A DNA stretch of 43,906 nucleotides from UBA1268 sp965662195 (GCA_965662195.1 CBFIHA010000024.1:1-43906), one strand, 5' to 3'. Shown: positions 1-8,223, numbered from the stretch's first letter. Notes: generated from the letters alone by a model not told the origin. Made by a program: numbers and translations.

Positions 1-1304
1 GCCAGGGCGAGGTCGTCTTCCTGGTCGACCAGCAGCCGCAGGTATGAGAGCACATCTTTGACCTCGCGGCGGTCGAAGAACGACCGGCTGCCGACCAGCT
101 CGTAGGGAATGTTGCGGTGCCGCAGCTCGGTCTCGAAGACGCGGGTCTGTTCGCCCGTGCGGACGAGGATTGCCATTTCGCTGAGTGGGGCGACCCGTTC
201 CCGCAGCAGGGCCTCGGCGTCACCGGTGACCCGCCGAGCCTCGTCCACCTCGTCCTGGGCCTGCACGATTGCCGGCTTCAGGCCTGAGGGGGCCTTTGAG
301 ACCAGCGTCTTGCCATGCCGCCGGGTGTTGCAGGCGATCAGGGTGTTGGCCGCCTCGATGATCTCAGGCGTTGAACGATAGTTCTCCTCGAGCCTGACAA
401 CCGTGGCCCCCGGCCAGCGGCTGGGGAAATCGAGAATGTGCGAAATCTGCGCGCCTCGCCAGGCGTAGATCGATTGGTCGTCATCCCCCACCACGCAGAA
501 GCTTTTGTGGTCGCGTGCCAGGGCCGAAAGAATCCGCTCCTGAATGCCGCTGGTGTCCTGGTATTCATCGACCAGCAGATGGTCAAACCTCCCAGCCTCC
601 TGCTGCCGCACCTGCTCGTGTTCGGTAAACAGCCGATCGACCACCAGCAGCAGGTCGTCGAAGTCGACCGCCCCGTTGGCCTGCATCGCCCGCTGATACC
701 GCTGATAGCCGGCGGCGGCCAGATCCCAGGAGTCGTCGGCGTCGGCTGAGAGGGTGTCAAAGACCAGCTCGGCCCGCACGCCCCGACTCTTCCAGCGGCT
801 GATCCGGTCGAGCAGTTCAGCCGGCCGCAGCGTCGCCTCCGCCACCCGCAGCTCTTTGAGCACCTTGCGGGATGTGGTCTCCTGTTCGCCCCGATCGACA
901 ATCACGAACCGGTCGGGGTAGCCCGCCAGCCGGGCGTGCCGCCGGAGAATGCGGACGCAGAGCGAGTGGATGGTCGAGACCTCAGGCTTTGGCGGTGGCG
1001 TTTCCTTGCCACCACTGGTCGGCTTTCTGCCCCTGCCACCGAACCGGTTGCCGATGCGGGCCACCATCTCGCGGGCCGCCTTGTTGGTGAAGGTGACCGC
1101 CAGAATCCGGTCTGGCGGCGTGCCCCGCTTCACCAGATTGATGATCCGGGCAATCACGACGCGGGTCTTGCCGGTGCCAGCCCCGGCCAGCACCAGCAGC
1201 GGACCGGCGGGGGCGTTGACCGCCTGCGCCTGGGCCTCGTTGAGGCCCTGCGGCGGGGCGGTGCGGCGGGAAGGTGACGTCCGTATCGGGGGTGCTGGTG
1301 CCAT
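1..1304 (-). CDS. uvrD: UvrD/PcrA-type superfamily 1 DNA helicase, C-terminus cut off by window edge
   Basis: ATP-dependent 3'-5' DNA helicase of the UvrD/Rep/PcrA family, which acts in nucleotide excision and mismatch repair and in clearing stalled replication forks. Reading the minus strand from ATG 1304 gives an open frame of 434 codons to the window edge. Visible motifs in order: Q-like segment LNEAQAQAV, Walker A LAGAGTGKTR, motif Ia AVTFTNKAAREM, Walker B/motif II LLVDEYQDTS, motif III VVGDDDQSIYAWRGA, and a motif-IV-like MAILVRTGEQ followed by IPYELVGSRSFFDRREVKD. These fix the family. The C-terminal third (motifs V and VI) lies outside the window. The start has AGCAGGA directly against the ATG, which is poor spacing, so an internal start is possible. 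Transcribed divergently from the YfgM-like gene at 1444. Whether it is UvrD, PcrA or Rep cannot be settled from this part. Confidence 0.95.
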   Translation of the reverse strand, partial: MAPAPPIRTSPSRRTAPPQGLNEAQAQAVNAPAGPLLVLAGAGTGKTRVVIARIINLVKRGTPPDRILAVTFTNKAAREMVARIGNRFGGRGRKPTSGGKETPPPKPEVSTIHSLCVRILRRHARLAGYPDRFVIVDRGEQETTSRKVLKELRVAEATLRPAELLDRISRWKSRGVRAELVFDTLSADADDSWDLAAAGYQRYQRAMQANGAVDFDDLLLVVDRLFTEHEQVRQQEAGRFDHLLVDEYQDTSGIQERILSALARDHKSFCVVGDDDQSIYAWRGAQISHILDFPSRWPGATVVRLEENYRSTPEIIEAANTLIACNTRRHGKTLVSKAPSGLKPAIVQAQDEVDEARRVTGDAEALLRERVAPLSEMAILVRTGEQTRVFETELRHRNIPYELVGSRSFFDRREVKDVLSYLRLLVDQEDDLAL

Positions 1305-1443
1305 TCCTGCTGACTTTAGCACACCCGTCTTGTCACCTTGACGCTCTGCCACGGGAAGCGTCTATATTGCAGCGTTGTGGCGGCTGGCCGGCCCCGGTGA
1401 AGGCCAGCGCCGACGCGGAATGGAATCCCCCACGGAGCATGAC

Positions 1444-2247
1444 ATGAAGTCGGAACGCCGGCACGAACTCGCAGAAAATGACCTGGCCGACAGCGTCGAA
1501 ACCCTGGCTGAACGGTTCCGTCCCTATGTGGCCACGATTCTGACGGCTGCGATCGGCGGCCTGGTCGCCGTTATTGTTGGCCTGTTTGTTTCGTCGCGGT
1601 GGGAGGCCAGCCAGGCTGAAAGCTGGGACGCCTGCCTGGCAGCCCTGACCACCGGCAATGAAGAGGCCTTTCGCGAGGTGTTGATCCGCTATCCCGGCAC
1701 TCCGGCGGCCCAGTGGGCCGAACTGGTGCTGGCCGATCGGGCCGTTTCGGAGGCGACGAACCTGCTGTTTCAGCAGCTCAACCCGGCTAACGACGTCGCC
1801 CGCCAACGGCTGGAGCAGGCCGTCGCCGCCTACCAGGGGCTGTTGTCCGAACAGCCGACCCGGATGATTGCCCAGCGGGCCACCTTCGGACTGGCCAAGG
1901 CCCGCGAGTGCCTCGGCGAACTCGACGAGGCACGTCGCGGCTACAAAACCCTAGCCAGCGAATATGCCGACAGCCCGATGGCCGACCTGGCAGCGACCCG
2001 GGCCGCTGACCTGGCCCGGGCCGATACCCAGCAGTTTTATGATTGGTTTTTCGAGCAGCGTGCAGCAGTGGCTGAGCCGGAGGCAGCTGAGCCGGCCGAT
2101 ACCGACACCGCGAAGCCGGACCAGCCTGCCGAGACCGCCGCCCCCGAAGCGCCGGCCGAGCCGGCAGCGGCCACGCCCCCCGCCGCCGCCGAGCCCGCTG
2201 CGGCGGCGACGGAGTCGAATCCAGCTGCCCCGGCCGCAGAGGAGTGA
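1444..2247 (+). CDS. Membrane-anchored YfgM-like tetratricopeptide protein with Ala/Pro-rich tail
   Basis: A 267-residue protein with a charged N-terminus, one membrane segment (about residues 33-53, ATILTAAIGGLVAVIVGLF) and a helical region (about 60-200) that looks like TPR repeats: LIRYPGTPAAQWAELVLAD, LLSEQPTRMIAQRATFGLAK and YKTLASEYADSPMADLAATR have the spacing of YfgM/YbgF-type repeats. From about residue 205 to the end it is low-complexity Ala/Pro/Glu. In Enterobacteria YfgM is an ancillary SecYEG subunit linked to periplasmic chaperones; I infer a similar envelope role here, not a proven one. Start chosen at ATG 1444 because GGAG lies six bases upstream; in-frame starts at 1420 and 1375 are possible. 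Its stop TGA (2245-2247) is followed at once, in the same frame, by rluD, whose ribosome site GAGGAG is formed by this gene's last codons, so the two are very likely co-transcribed. Confidence 0.7.
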   Translation: MKSERRHELAENDLADSVETLAERFRPYVATILTAAIGGLVAVIVGLFVSSRWEASQAESWDACLAALTTGNEEAFREVLIRYPGTPAAQWAELVLADRAVSEATNLLFQQLNPANDVARQRLEQAVAAYQGLLSEQPTRMIAQRATFGLAKARECLGELDEARRGYKTLASEYADSPMADLAATRAADLARADTQQFYDWFFEQRAAVAEPEAAEPADTDTAKPDQPAETAAPEAPAEPAAATPPAAAEPAAAATESNPAAPAAEE

Positions 2248-2253
2248 CCGCTG
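2239..2253 (+). promoter_or_regulatory. Ribosome binding site and CTG start of rluD
   Basis: GAGGAG at 2239-2244 is the last two codons of the upstream gene. After the TGA, the first usable codon is CTG at 2251, six bases from the GAGGAG. Between the in-frame stop (2247) and ATG 2461 there is no ATG, GTG or TTG in this frame, yet the stretch encodes a recognisable S4 domain. The layout therefore points to a CTG start with translational coupling. Confidence 0.6.
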
Positions 2254-3267
2254 GACGCTCTCCCGACTGGGCCGGCCCCCGTCCCCGGTGACGAGGTTCA
2301 CTTCACCGTCGCTGAAGAATCTGCGGGGATTCGTGTCGATCAGTTTCTCTGCAAGCAGTTTCCCGCCTCCAGCCGCTCGGCTCTGGCTCGGGCGATCGAG
2401 CGGGGCAGTGTACGGGTCGATGGCGTCACCGCCCGGGCGTCCCTCAAGATCAAGCCCGGCATGACAGTCTGCTTCACCATTCCCGAGCCACCCCGGCAGG
2501 GGCCGGAGGCCGAGGAGATTCCGCTTGAGTTTCTGCATGTCGACGACGCCATTGCGGTCATCAACAAGCCACCTGGGATGGTCGTTCATCCGGCCAAGGG
2601 TAATTGGCGCGGGACCCTTGCGGGGGCACTGAAGTGGCATCTCCAGCAGGAGGGGAGTGGCCTTTCAACAACCGGTGGCCCAACCCGGCCGGGCATCGTG
2701 CACCGGCTTGACCGCGACACCAGCGGAGTGATTGTCGTAGCTCGTAGCGATGTGGCCCATCAGGTGGTGGCCAGCCAGTTTGAGCAACGGACGGTCGAGA
2801 AGACCTATCTGGCGATCACCCAGGGGCAGCCGGAGTTCGACCGGGACGAAATCGACCGGCCGATCGGCATTCACCCCTACCAGCGGGAAAAGATGGCCAT
2901 CCGGGCCGGGCACTCCACCAGCCGAAACGCGGTGACCCGCTTTGAGGTGCTGGAGCGGTTTCGCGGGGCGGCCCTCGTACGGGTGCAGCCGAAGACCGGA
3001 CGGACGCACCAGATCAGGGTGCATCTGGCCGCCATCGGCTGCCCCGTGCTGGCCGACGCCCTCTACAGCGGCCGGGCACAGATCGAGCCCCGGCTCTTTG
3101 GTGGGCCGCGGGAGGCCACTCCGGTGCTCAGCCGGCAGGCGTTGCACGCTGTCTCGTTGTCGCTGGACCATCCAGCCAGCGGCCAGCGGCAGACGTTCAC
3201 TGCTCCGCTGCCGGCCGACATGGAGGCGACTCTCAGACTGCTCCGGGGCCTGGAAGGCTCACACTGA
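2251..3267 (+). CDS. rluD: RluD-family 23S rRNA pseudouridine synthase (S4 domain plus catalytic domain)
   Basis: Converts specific uridines of 23S rRNA helix 69 to pseudouridine. From CTG 2251 the product is 338 residues, the usual RluD length of about 320-330. The N-terminal S4 RNA-binding domain is visible (VDQFLCKQFPASSRSALAR then SVRVDGV, about residues 28-70), followed by the catalytic domain with VINKPPGMVVHPAKG, the signature PGIVHRLDRDTSGVIVVA with catalytic Asp at about residue 154, KTYLAIT, and the C-terminal KTGRTHQIRVHLAAIGCPV and RQALHA. Starting instead at ATG 2461 would delete the whole S4 domain, so the longer form is preferred even though it needs a CTG start. Coupled to the upstream YfgM-like gene; ends 25 bp from the convergent histidine kinase. 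Other RluA/RluC subfamily members share these motifs, so RluD is the best but not the only assignment. Confidence 0.9.
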   Translation: MDALPTGPAPVPGDEVHFTVAEESAGIRVDQFLCKQFPASSRSALARAIERGSVRVDGVTARASLKIKPGMTVCFTIPEPPRQGPEAEEIPLEFLHVDDAIAVINKPPGMVVHPAKGNWRGTLAGALKWHLQQEGSGLSTTGGPTRPGIVHRLDRDTSGVIVVARSDVAHQVVASQFEQRTVEKTYLAITQGQPEFDRDEIDRPIGIHPYQREKMAIRAGHSTSRNAVTRFEVLERFRGAALVRVQPKTGRTHQIRVHLAAIGCPVLADALYSGRAQIEPRLFGGPREATPVLSRQALHAVSLSLDHPASGQRQTFTAPLPADMEATLRLLRGLEGSH

Positions 3268-3292
3268 CGGGTGGCGGGTGGCTCCCGCGTCC

Positions 3293-5041
3293 CTACGGCG
3301 TGATCGAGGCGTCGAAATCGGCCGGCAACTGCGCGTCGGTCACGGTCCCACTGGTACTCACGTCGGCCCGGCCGCCAAGGTCGAACGGGAAGGTGAGGGT
3401 GAAACAGCTGCCGGTCCCCCGGCTGCTTTCTACCGTGATGTCTCCACCATGCTCCCGCAGAATCTTGCGGCTGACCGTCAGCCCCAGGCCGGTGCCCCGG
3501 GCTCCCTTCGTCGAAACAAAGAGGTTGAAGATCTCGGGCAGTGTGTCGGCCGGGATACCCGCCCCGTTGTCACGGACGGTGATCTGCACCGCCTCCTGCG
3601 GCTCGTCAAGTTCGGCGGCGATCTCGACCCTGCCGGCGGGCTGCTCCTCAACCGCATCGATGGCGTTGGTGACGACATTGAGCACGGCCCGGGAGATGCC
3701 CTCAGGATCGAACAGCAGCTTGGGAAATGACTCGGGCGGCTGCCAGCGGACCACTATCCCGGCTTCCTCGGCCCGTTGGGCAACCGTTTCAACGATGTCA
3801 CTGATGACAGCCGTCAGGTCGGAGGGCACCGGGTCGGGTTCACGGTCCTTGCTGAAGGAGAGCATGTCCATCACCAGCGACGAGATTTTGTTCTGATTGC
3901 GGCGGACGATGCCCCAGCCCTTGTCGGTGACGCCCAGGTCTTCGTTGTCGATGCCCATCTCGACGAGGTAGCTGCCGCCACGGATACCCTGCAGGATGTT
4001 CTTGATGTGGTGGGACAGCGTCGCGATCGTCTGGCCCACCGCCGCCAGCCGTTCGGCCTGAACCATTGCGGAGTAATAGGTGGTGTCTTCAACTGCCAGA
4101 GCCGCCTGATGACCGATTGCCACCATCAGCTTGAGGTGTTCCTCTGTGAACCGCTGGCCGCCACCGGCCATCGCCTCGCCGAGCGGAATCAGTGTGTCGA
4201 CATAGAGCAAACCGACCTGTCCGTAGCGGCCCTGCATCGGCACGCAGATCGCCTCGTGCACACCGGTTCGCATCACGCTCTGGCCGGAGCGGAATCGGTC
4301 GTCTTCTTGGGCATCACTGGTGAGGACACCCTCCCGCCGCTCCAGCACATAGTCGAGGATTGTCCGGCTGATCGCCATTGATGAGTGACTGCCGGCATCC
4401 CGGTCCCGCCGGGCCTTGGTCGTCAACCGGCCTGTCTCCGGCTCCAGCAGCATGATGCAGCCCCGGTCGGCCTCCACCCACTCAAACACCAGTTGCAGCA
4501 CGCGGTCGAGCAGTTCGTCGATGTCGAGCGTGTGGCTGACGGCCAGGGCGGTGCGGTACATCACCTGCAGGTTACTGCGGGCGCGGGCCAGCCAGTGGTT
4601 TTGGGTATCGTCCAGCGGCAGTGGTGGGCCCGCAAACTCGCCGGCATCGTCAGGAATGGCCGAGATGATTCGGGAGCCGTCTTCACGGCTGCCGGAGGCA
4701 ACGATCTGGACATCCTGCAACTGGCGGCTGGTCCCGTCACTGCCGGAGAAGAGAAACAGCGTCCGGCCCACCTGCAGCCGGTCACCCGGCGTCAGCGGCG
4801 CCTCATCGATTCGGCGGTTGTTGATGAAGCTGCCGTTCGAGCTTTTCAAATCGACCAGCCGGTAGCAGCCCTCCTCCAGCCGCAGTTCCGCATGCCGGCG
4901 GGAGACCTCGTGGTCGTCGACCTGAATTTGATTGCCCTTTTCGCGGCCGATGGAAATAGCCACATCCCCCTCGCCGGCAAGTGCCGCGAGGTCAAAGTGG
5001 GTTCCACGATGACTACCTTGAATGCAAAAAAGCGAGTGCAC
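3293..5041 (-). CDS. Cytoplasmic FHA-GAF sensor histidine kinase
   Basis: A 582-residue soluble kinase. An FHA phosphothreonine-binding domain comes first (about 1-100; SIGREKGNQIQ, VSRRHAEL, VDLKSSNGSFINNRRI), then a GAF domain (about 150-325; VMYRTALAVSHTLDIDELLD, RGCIMLLEPETG, AICVPMQG, GLLYVDT, HLKLMVAIGHQAALAVE). The histidine phosphoacceptor region is LSHHIKNILQGIRGGSYLVEM with phospho-His at about residue 344, followed by an HATPase domain (NVVTNAIDAV, DNGAGIP, GTGLGLTVSRKILREHGGDI). No membrane segment is present, so it probably senses a cytoplasmic signal or partner. Start set at GTG 5041, seven bases after GGGAG and exactly at the FHA start; a longer frame to 5167 adds an unlike leader. 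No response regulator lies beside it, so its partner is elsewhere. The gene diverges from the M28 peptidase across 146 bp that should hold both promoters. Confidence 0.9.
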   Translation of the reverse strand: MHSLFCIQGSHRGTHFDLAALAGEGDVAISIGREKGNQIQVDDHEVSRRHAELRLEEGCYRLVDLKSSNGSFINNRRIDEAPLTPGDRLQVGRTLFLFSGSDGTSRQLQDVQIVASGSREDGSRIISAIPDDAGEFAGPPLPLDDTQNHWLARARSNLQVMYRTALAVSHTLDIDELLDRVLQLVFEWVEADRGCIMLLEPETGRLTTKARRDRDAGSHSSMAISRTILDYVLERREGVLTSDAQEDDRFRSGQSVMRTGVHEAICVPMQGRYGQVGLLYVDTLIPLGEAMAGGGQRFTEEHLKLMVAIGHQAALAVEDTTYYSAMVQAERLAAVGQTIATLSHHIKNILQGIRGGSYLVEMGIDNEDLGVTDKGWGIVRRNQNKISSLVMDMLSFSKDREPDPVPSDLTAVISDIVETVAQRAEEAGIVVRWQPPESFPKLLFDPEGISRAVLNVVTNAIDAVEEQPAGRVEIAAELDEPQEAVQITVRDNGAGIPADTLPEIFNLFVSTKGARGTGLGLTVSRKILREHGGDITVESSRGTGSCFTLTFPFDLGGRADVSTSGTVTDAQLPADFDASITP

Positions 5042-5187
5042 CCGCCAACTCCCGGGGAAAAAACCTGCCACCCCAACATGCCACATGATACCAGAATGAC
5101 CAACATCGGCTGCCTGATTGCTACTATAGAACAGGCTGCCGCTGCCGACGGCTGTTGAGACTTCCATTCCCCCCTCTGGAGGAGATC

Positions 5188-7119
5188 ATGTCGCTGGGTG
5201 CACAGAAGGATGACGCCGGACCATGCGGGTTTGATGAGCGGTTGTTCGCCGCCTTGGCCCTGAGCGGTGCCGTGCTGCTGGCAAGCCTGGCAAATGGCCG
5301 GGTGCATGCCCACGAGTCGCAGCCCGTGGCTCCGCGGGACGATGCCGCGGCGGTCGATCGCCTGCGGGAAAATGTCACCTGGCTGGCCGCCCCCGAGCGG
5401 GAGGGACGGGGTCCCGGAACGGCTGGGATCACCGCGGCTGCCGACTGGATTGCCGAGCAGTTCGCCGCGGCCGGCCTGAAGCAGGTCGGCCCTCTGCGAC
5501 GGCAGTCGTTCGTGATGACACTTGAGGCGACCCTGCCCGATGACAAGCCGAACCGGGCGGAGCTGGTTGGACCGGCGGGCCCGGCCGGCAGCCCGACCGT
5601 GATTCCCTTGGAGCTTGGCAAAACCTTCACGCCGCTGGCGGCCGGTGGCTCGGGCCCGTTCGACCTGCCGCTGGTGTTTGCCGGCTATGGCATCACCGCC
5701 CCGGCCGAGGAGTATGACGATTACGCGCCACTGGGGACTGCTGCGAAGGCAGCCGCCGCGGTGATGCTGCGGCAGGAACCGCAGAAGGAGAATCCGCACA
5801 GCGTTTTCAACGGCAACCAGGCGACGCAGCATGCGGCCCTGGTGCGGAAGATCGCCAATGCCTCGGAACACGAGGCGGGTGGGGTCATCTTCTGCAACGA
5901 CGCCTCGGCGACCGAGCCCGATGCTCTGATGGACTTCCGCCGGGCAGGGGGGGGTGAAAACGGTCGGGCGATGCCGGTGTTGCAGATCAGCCGCAGCGTC
6001 GTCGCCGACTTGATGAAACGGACCACCGGGGCAACGCTGACTGAGCTTGAGGCTGAAATCGACAAAACTCTCGAGCCCCAGAGCCGCCCGCTTGAGGGCT
6101 GGCGGATTCGGGGCGAGGTCTCCATTGAGCGACAGCAAACCGACGCTGACAACATCGTGGGCATTTTGCCCGGAACTGGGAAAGCCACTGATGGCTCGGT
6201 CCTCGGCCGTGACCTGGTTATCCTCGGAGCCCACTACGACCACCTTGGCTACGGTGACAGCAACTCGCTCGCGCCGGGCCAGAAGGCGATCCACCACGGC
6301 GCCGACGACAATGCCAGCGGCACGGCAATGCTGCTGGAGGTCGCCCGGCAGCTGCGGGTCGAGGGACCCTTGCCGCGGACGGTGCTGTTCGTCGCCTTCG
6401 CCGGCGAAGAGCGGGGACTGCTCGGGAGTGGCCACTACACCGCCAACCCGCTGCTACCGCTGGAGCGGACCGCCGCCATGGTCAACCTCGACATGGTTGG
6501 CCGGCTGGTCGATGACAAGCTGATCATCCACGGCACCGGCACAGGAACGGGCTTCGATCCGCTGATTGACCGGCTGACCGAGGCAGCGGGCTTCACGGTG
6601 GCGAAGGAGCCGGGTGGGTTTGGTCCGAGTGACCACAGCAGTTTTTATGCCCGCAAAATTCCGGTCATGCATCTCTTCACTGGCTCGCACACCGACTACC
6701 ACCGGCCGACTGACACCGCCGAAAAGATCAACTATGACGGCATGGTCCGGATCAGCCGATTGATTGCGGCGATCATTCGAGATCTGGCCACCACTCCCGA
6801 GCCGCCGGATTACATTGAGGTTGCCAGCAAGCAGTTTCAGGGCGGTGGCGGTGATCGGCCCTATTTCGGCAGTATTCCCGACTTCGCCAAGCCCGGCGGC
6901 GGCTATGCCATCACCGGTGTTTCAAAAGGCTCGCCGGCGGCCCAGGGTGGCCTGCAGGGGGGCGACATCATCGTCCGGCTGGGCGACAGTGCGATCACCG
7001 GATTGGAGGACTTCGACAGTGCTCTCCGCAAGCATAAGGCAGGCGAGGCAGTGCCCGTGGTGGTGCAGCGGGACGGCGCTGAAAAAACCCTCACGGTGAC
7101 GCTGGGAGACCCGCGGTAG
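5188..7119 (+). CDS. Secreted M28-family zinc aminopeptidase with C-terminal PDZ domain
   Basis: Predicted exported metallopeptidase of 643 residues. A hydrophobic segment (about 19-36) and VHA at the likely cleavage site form the signal peptide. A PA-like insert (about 110-290) precedes the M28 catalytic domain, where the two-zinc ligands are all present: His349 (LGAHYDHLG), Asp373 (GADDNASG), Glu407/408 (FAGEERGLLGSGHY), Asp435 (NLDMVG) and His505 (TDYHRPTDT). A PDZ domain closes the protein (about 570-643; GVSKGSPAAQGGLQGGDIIV). M28 enzymes release N-terminal amino acids from peptides; the PDZ may present substrate tails. Start at ATG 5188 follows GGAGGAG by only a few bases; the in-frame 5155 start lacks a site. 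The stop TAG touches the N-run at 7120, so the downstream neighbour is not certain. Confidence 0.93.
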   Translation: MSLGAQKDDAGPCGFDERLFAALALSGAVLLASLANGRVHAHESQPVAPRDDAAAVDRLRENVTWLAAPEREGRGPGTAGITAAADWIAEQFAAAGLKQVGPLRRQSFVMTLEATLPDDKPNRAELVGPAGPAGSPTVIPLELGKTFTPLAAGGSGPFDLPLVFAGYGITAPAEEYDDYAPLGTAAKAAAAVMLRQEPQKENPHSVFNGNQATQHAALVRKIANASEHEAGGVIFCNDASATEPDALMDFRRAGGGENGRAMPVLQISRSVVADLMKRTTGATLTELEAEIDKTLEPQSRPLEGWRIRGEVSIERQQTDADNIVGILPGTGKATDGSVLGRDLVILGAHYDHLGYGDSNSLAPGQKAIHHGADDNASGTAMLLEVARQLRVEGPLPRTVLFVAFAGEERGLLGSGHYTANPLLPLERTAAMVNLDMVGRLVDDKLIIHGTGTGTGFDPLIDRLTEAAGFTVAKEPGGFGPSDHSSFYARKIPVMHLFTGSHTDYHRPTDTAEKINYDGMVRISRLIAAIIRDLATTPEPPDYIEVASKQFQGGGGDRPYFGSIPDFAKPGGGYAITGVSKGSPAAQGGLQGGDIIVRLGDSAITGLEDFDSALRKHKAGEAVPVVVQRDGAEKTLTVTLGDPR

Positions 7120-7129
7120 NNNNNNNNNN
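7120..7129. other. Assembly gap (ten Ns)
   Basis: Ten consecutive Ns directly after the M28 stop codon. A round number of Ns is typical of a scaffold join, so the true distance and even the adjacency of the two sides are unknown. The sequence just after the gap contains a long inverted repeat, a common cause of such breaks. Confidence 0.98.
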
Positions 7130-7485
7130 TCGCGTGCGCTCTTGGCTTCCGATGAAGATTCCACGTTTGGTGAGGCGAAGGGGTGCCCATGCCCTTGAGC
7201 GAGCTCCGGAAGCGAGCGAAGCCGGGATGGCGAAAGCGAAGCGGACGGGCAGTGAACGGCGGCCCGGATGGCCGTCGTGAACGTCAGCGAAAGGGCATGG
7301 GCATCCCTGAGCCGGCGGTATCAGCGGCTGAGACGCTTTTTTCGGGCGTCGATTGCTCTTGAGCCCGGCCCGCCCGATCGCCATAGTCCTGCCCCACGGT
7401 CGCAGGCAGTGACCGAAACAGAGGGCCGGAACCGATTCCGGCCGCAGGCGGAAATCCCGTGAGACCCATGCAAGGAGTGCACCCC
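7130..7485. other. Non-coding stretch after the gap, upstream of the Skp-like gene
   Basis: About 350 bases with no convincing gene: the short open frames here lack ribosome sites and cross the gap or the inverted repeat. It contains the inverted repeat at 7180-7307 and a T-run (7337-7342) preceded by a weak AGCCG/CGGCT stem (7310-7329), which could be a poor terminator. The ribosome site AAGGAG for the Skp-like gene is at 7472-7477. No clear promoter was seen. Confidence 0.6.
7180..7307. repeat. Long inverted repeat enclosing a GC-rich, self-similar loop
   Basis: The left arm GGGGTGCCCATGCCCTT (7180-7196) pairs with the right arm AAGGGCATGGGCATCCC (7291-7307) over 17 positions with a single G-U type wobble. 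The 94-base interior has small nested palindromes (CCGG...CCGG near 7210, GGCC...GGCC near 7262-7273) and repeated GCGAAGC-like words. This could be a MITE/REP-like intergenic repeat or a structured RNA. It is not part of a recognisable gene. Confidence 0.7.
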
Positions 7486-8112
7486 GTGAAGCGACAATTG
7501 GCCAACTTTGGAAGCGTGATCTGCCTGCTCGTCGGGGCGGTCGCCGTCCTGCCCGCTGCGACGGCCCATGCCCAGGGCCGCCCGCCGGCCACCCATCAGG
7601 CGGTCATCGACATCGGCTACATCTTCAAGAACCATACCCGGTTCAAAACCTCGATGGAAAAGATGCGGGACGAGGTGATGGCAGCCGAGAATGGACTGAA
7701 GGCTGAGCGGGATCGGATCAACGGGCTCGTCGAGCAGCTCAAGGGCTTCAACCCGGGGACGCCCGAGTTCAAGAAGTTGGAAGCCGAAATCGCCAAGGCC
7801 CAGGGCGAGTTCAACGTGACAGCCCAGTTGCAGAAAAAGGACTTCATGGATCGTGAAGCTGCGGTCTATCACGAGGTCTTCGGTGAGATTGAAAAGGCCG
7901 TCGCCCAGTTCGCCCGCGAGCATGGCATCGCCATCGTCCATCGCTTCGACGGCGATCCGGTCGACTCAGGTGACCGCAACCAGGTGCTTCGCGGTATCAC
8001 CAAGCCGTTGGTCTACCACGACCCGACAATCGATATCACGCCGGATGTGCTGCGGTTGCTCAATGCCGGTGGCGTCGCCGCCGCCCCCGGTCGCCAGCCC
8101 ATCAGCCGCTAG
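7486..8112 (+). CDS. Skp/OmpH-family periplasmic chaperone
   Basis: A 208-residue exported protein of the Skp/OmpH family, which holds unfolded outer-membrane proteins in the periplasm on their way to the BAM complex. It begins with a signal peptide (KRQL, hydrophobic core ICLLVGAVAVLPA, cleavage after AHA). The mature part starts with the family-typical beta strand AVIDIGYIFKNHTRF, then a long helical coiled-coil region (about 55-140; KAERDRINGLVEQLKG, FKKLEAEIAKAQGEFN) and a final DITPDVLRLLN, as in OmpH proteins. GTG 7486 is chosen because AAGGAG lies eight bases upstream; earlier in-frame starts (7459, 7468, 7477) would spoil the signal peptide. It precedes lpxC, as skp precedes lipid A genes in many Gram-negative genomes. 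Confidence 0.85.
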   Translation: MKRQLANFGSVICLLVGAVAVLPAATAHAQGRPPATHQAVIDIGYIFKNHTRFKTSMEKMRDEVMAAENGLKAERDRINGLVEQLKGFNPGTPEFKKLEAEIAKAQGEFNVTAQLQKKDFMDREAAVYHEVFGEIEKAVAQFAREHGIAIVHRFDGDPVDSGDRNQVLRGITKPLVYHDPTIDITPDVLRLLNAGGVAAAPGRQPISR

Positions 8113-8134
8113 CCGGCTGGATCACCTGCCTGCG

Positions 8135-8188
8135 TTTCCCTGCCGCGTGCGGCGGCCCCAGAGGCCTCCGCACTCGGCACGCGGGAAA
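8135..8188 (+). terminator. Large intergenic hairpin between the Skp-like gene and lpxC
   Basis: TGCGGcGGCC (8148-8157) pairs with GGCCtCCGCA (8163-8172) around a five-base loop, nine pairs and one mismatch, and an outer pair TTTCCC (8135-8140) with GGGAAA (8183-8188) can extend it. A pyrimidine-rich tract follows rather than a pure T-run. It may be a terminator or attenuator that lowers lpxC expression relative to the chaperone, or an mRNA-stabilising structure. Confidence 0.4.
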
Positions 8189-8223
8189 GTTTCTCACTTC
8201 TTCTCTTTCGCTGGATTTTCGCC

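Noticed and set aside
2461..3267. Short form of rluD starting at ATG 2461
   Set aside because: It would remove the S4 domain that is plainly encoded upstream in the same frame and has no ribosome site of its own.
4846..6435. Long minus-strand open frame of 529 codons
   Set aside because: It overlaps the FHA kinase start and the M28 gene, has no family features and reflects the high GC content. The M28 ligands and ribosome site favour the plus strand.
7130..7384. Open frames of about 60-100 codons after the gap
   Set aside because: They run through the inverted repeat or the Ns and lack ribosome sites; their apparent proteins are Arg/Pro-rich noise.
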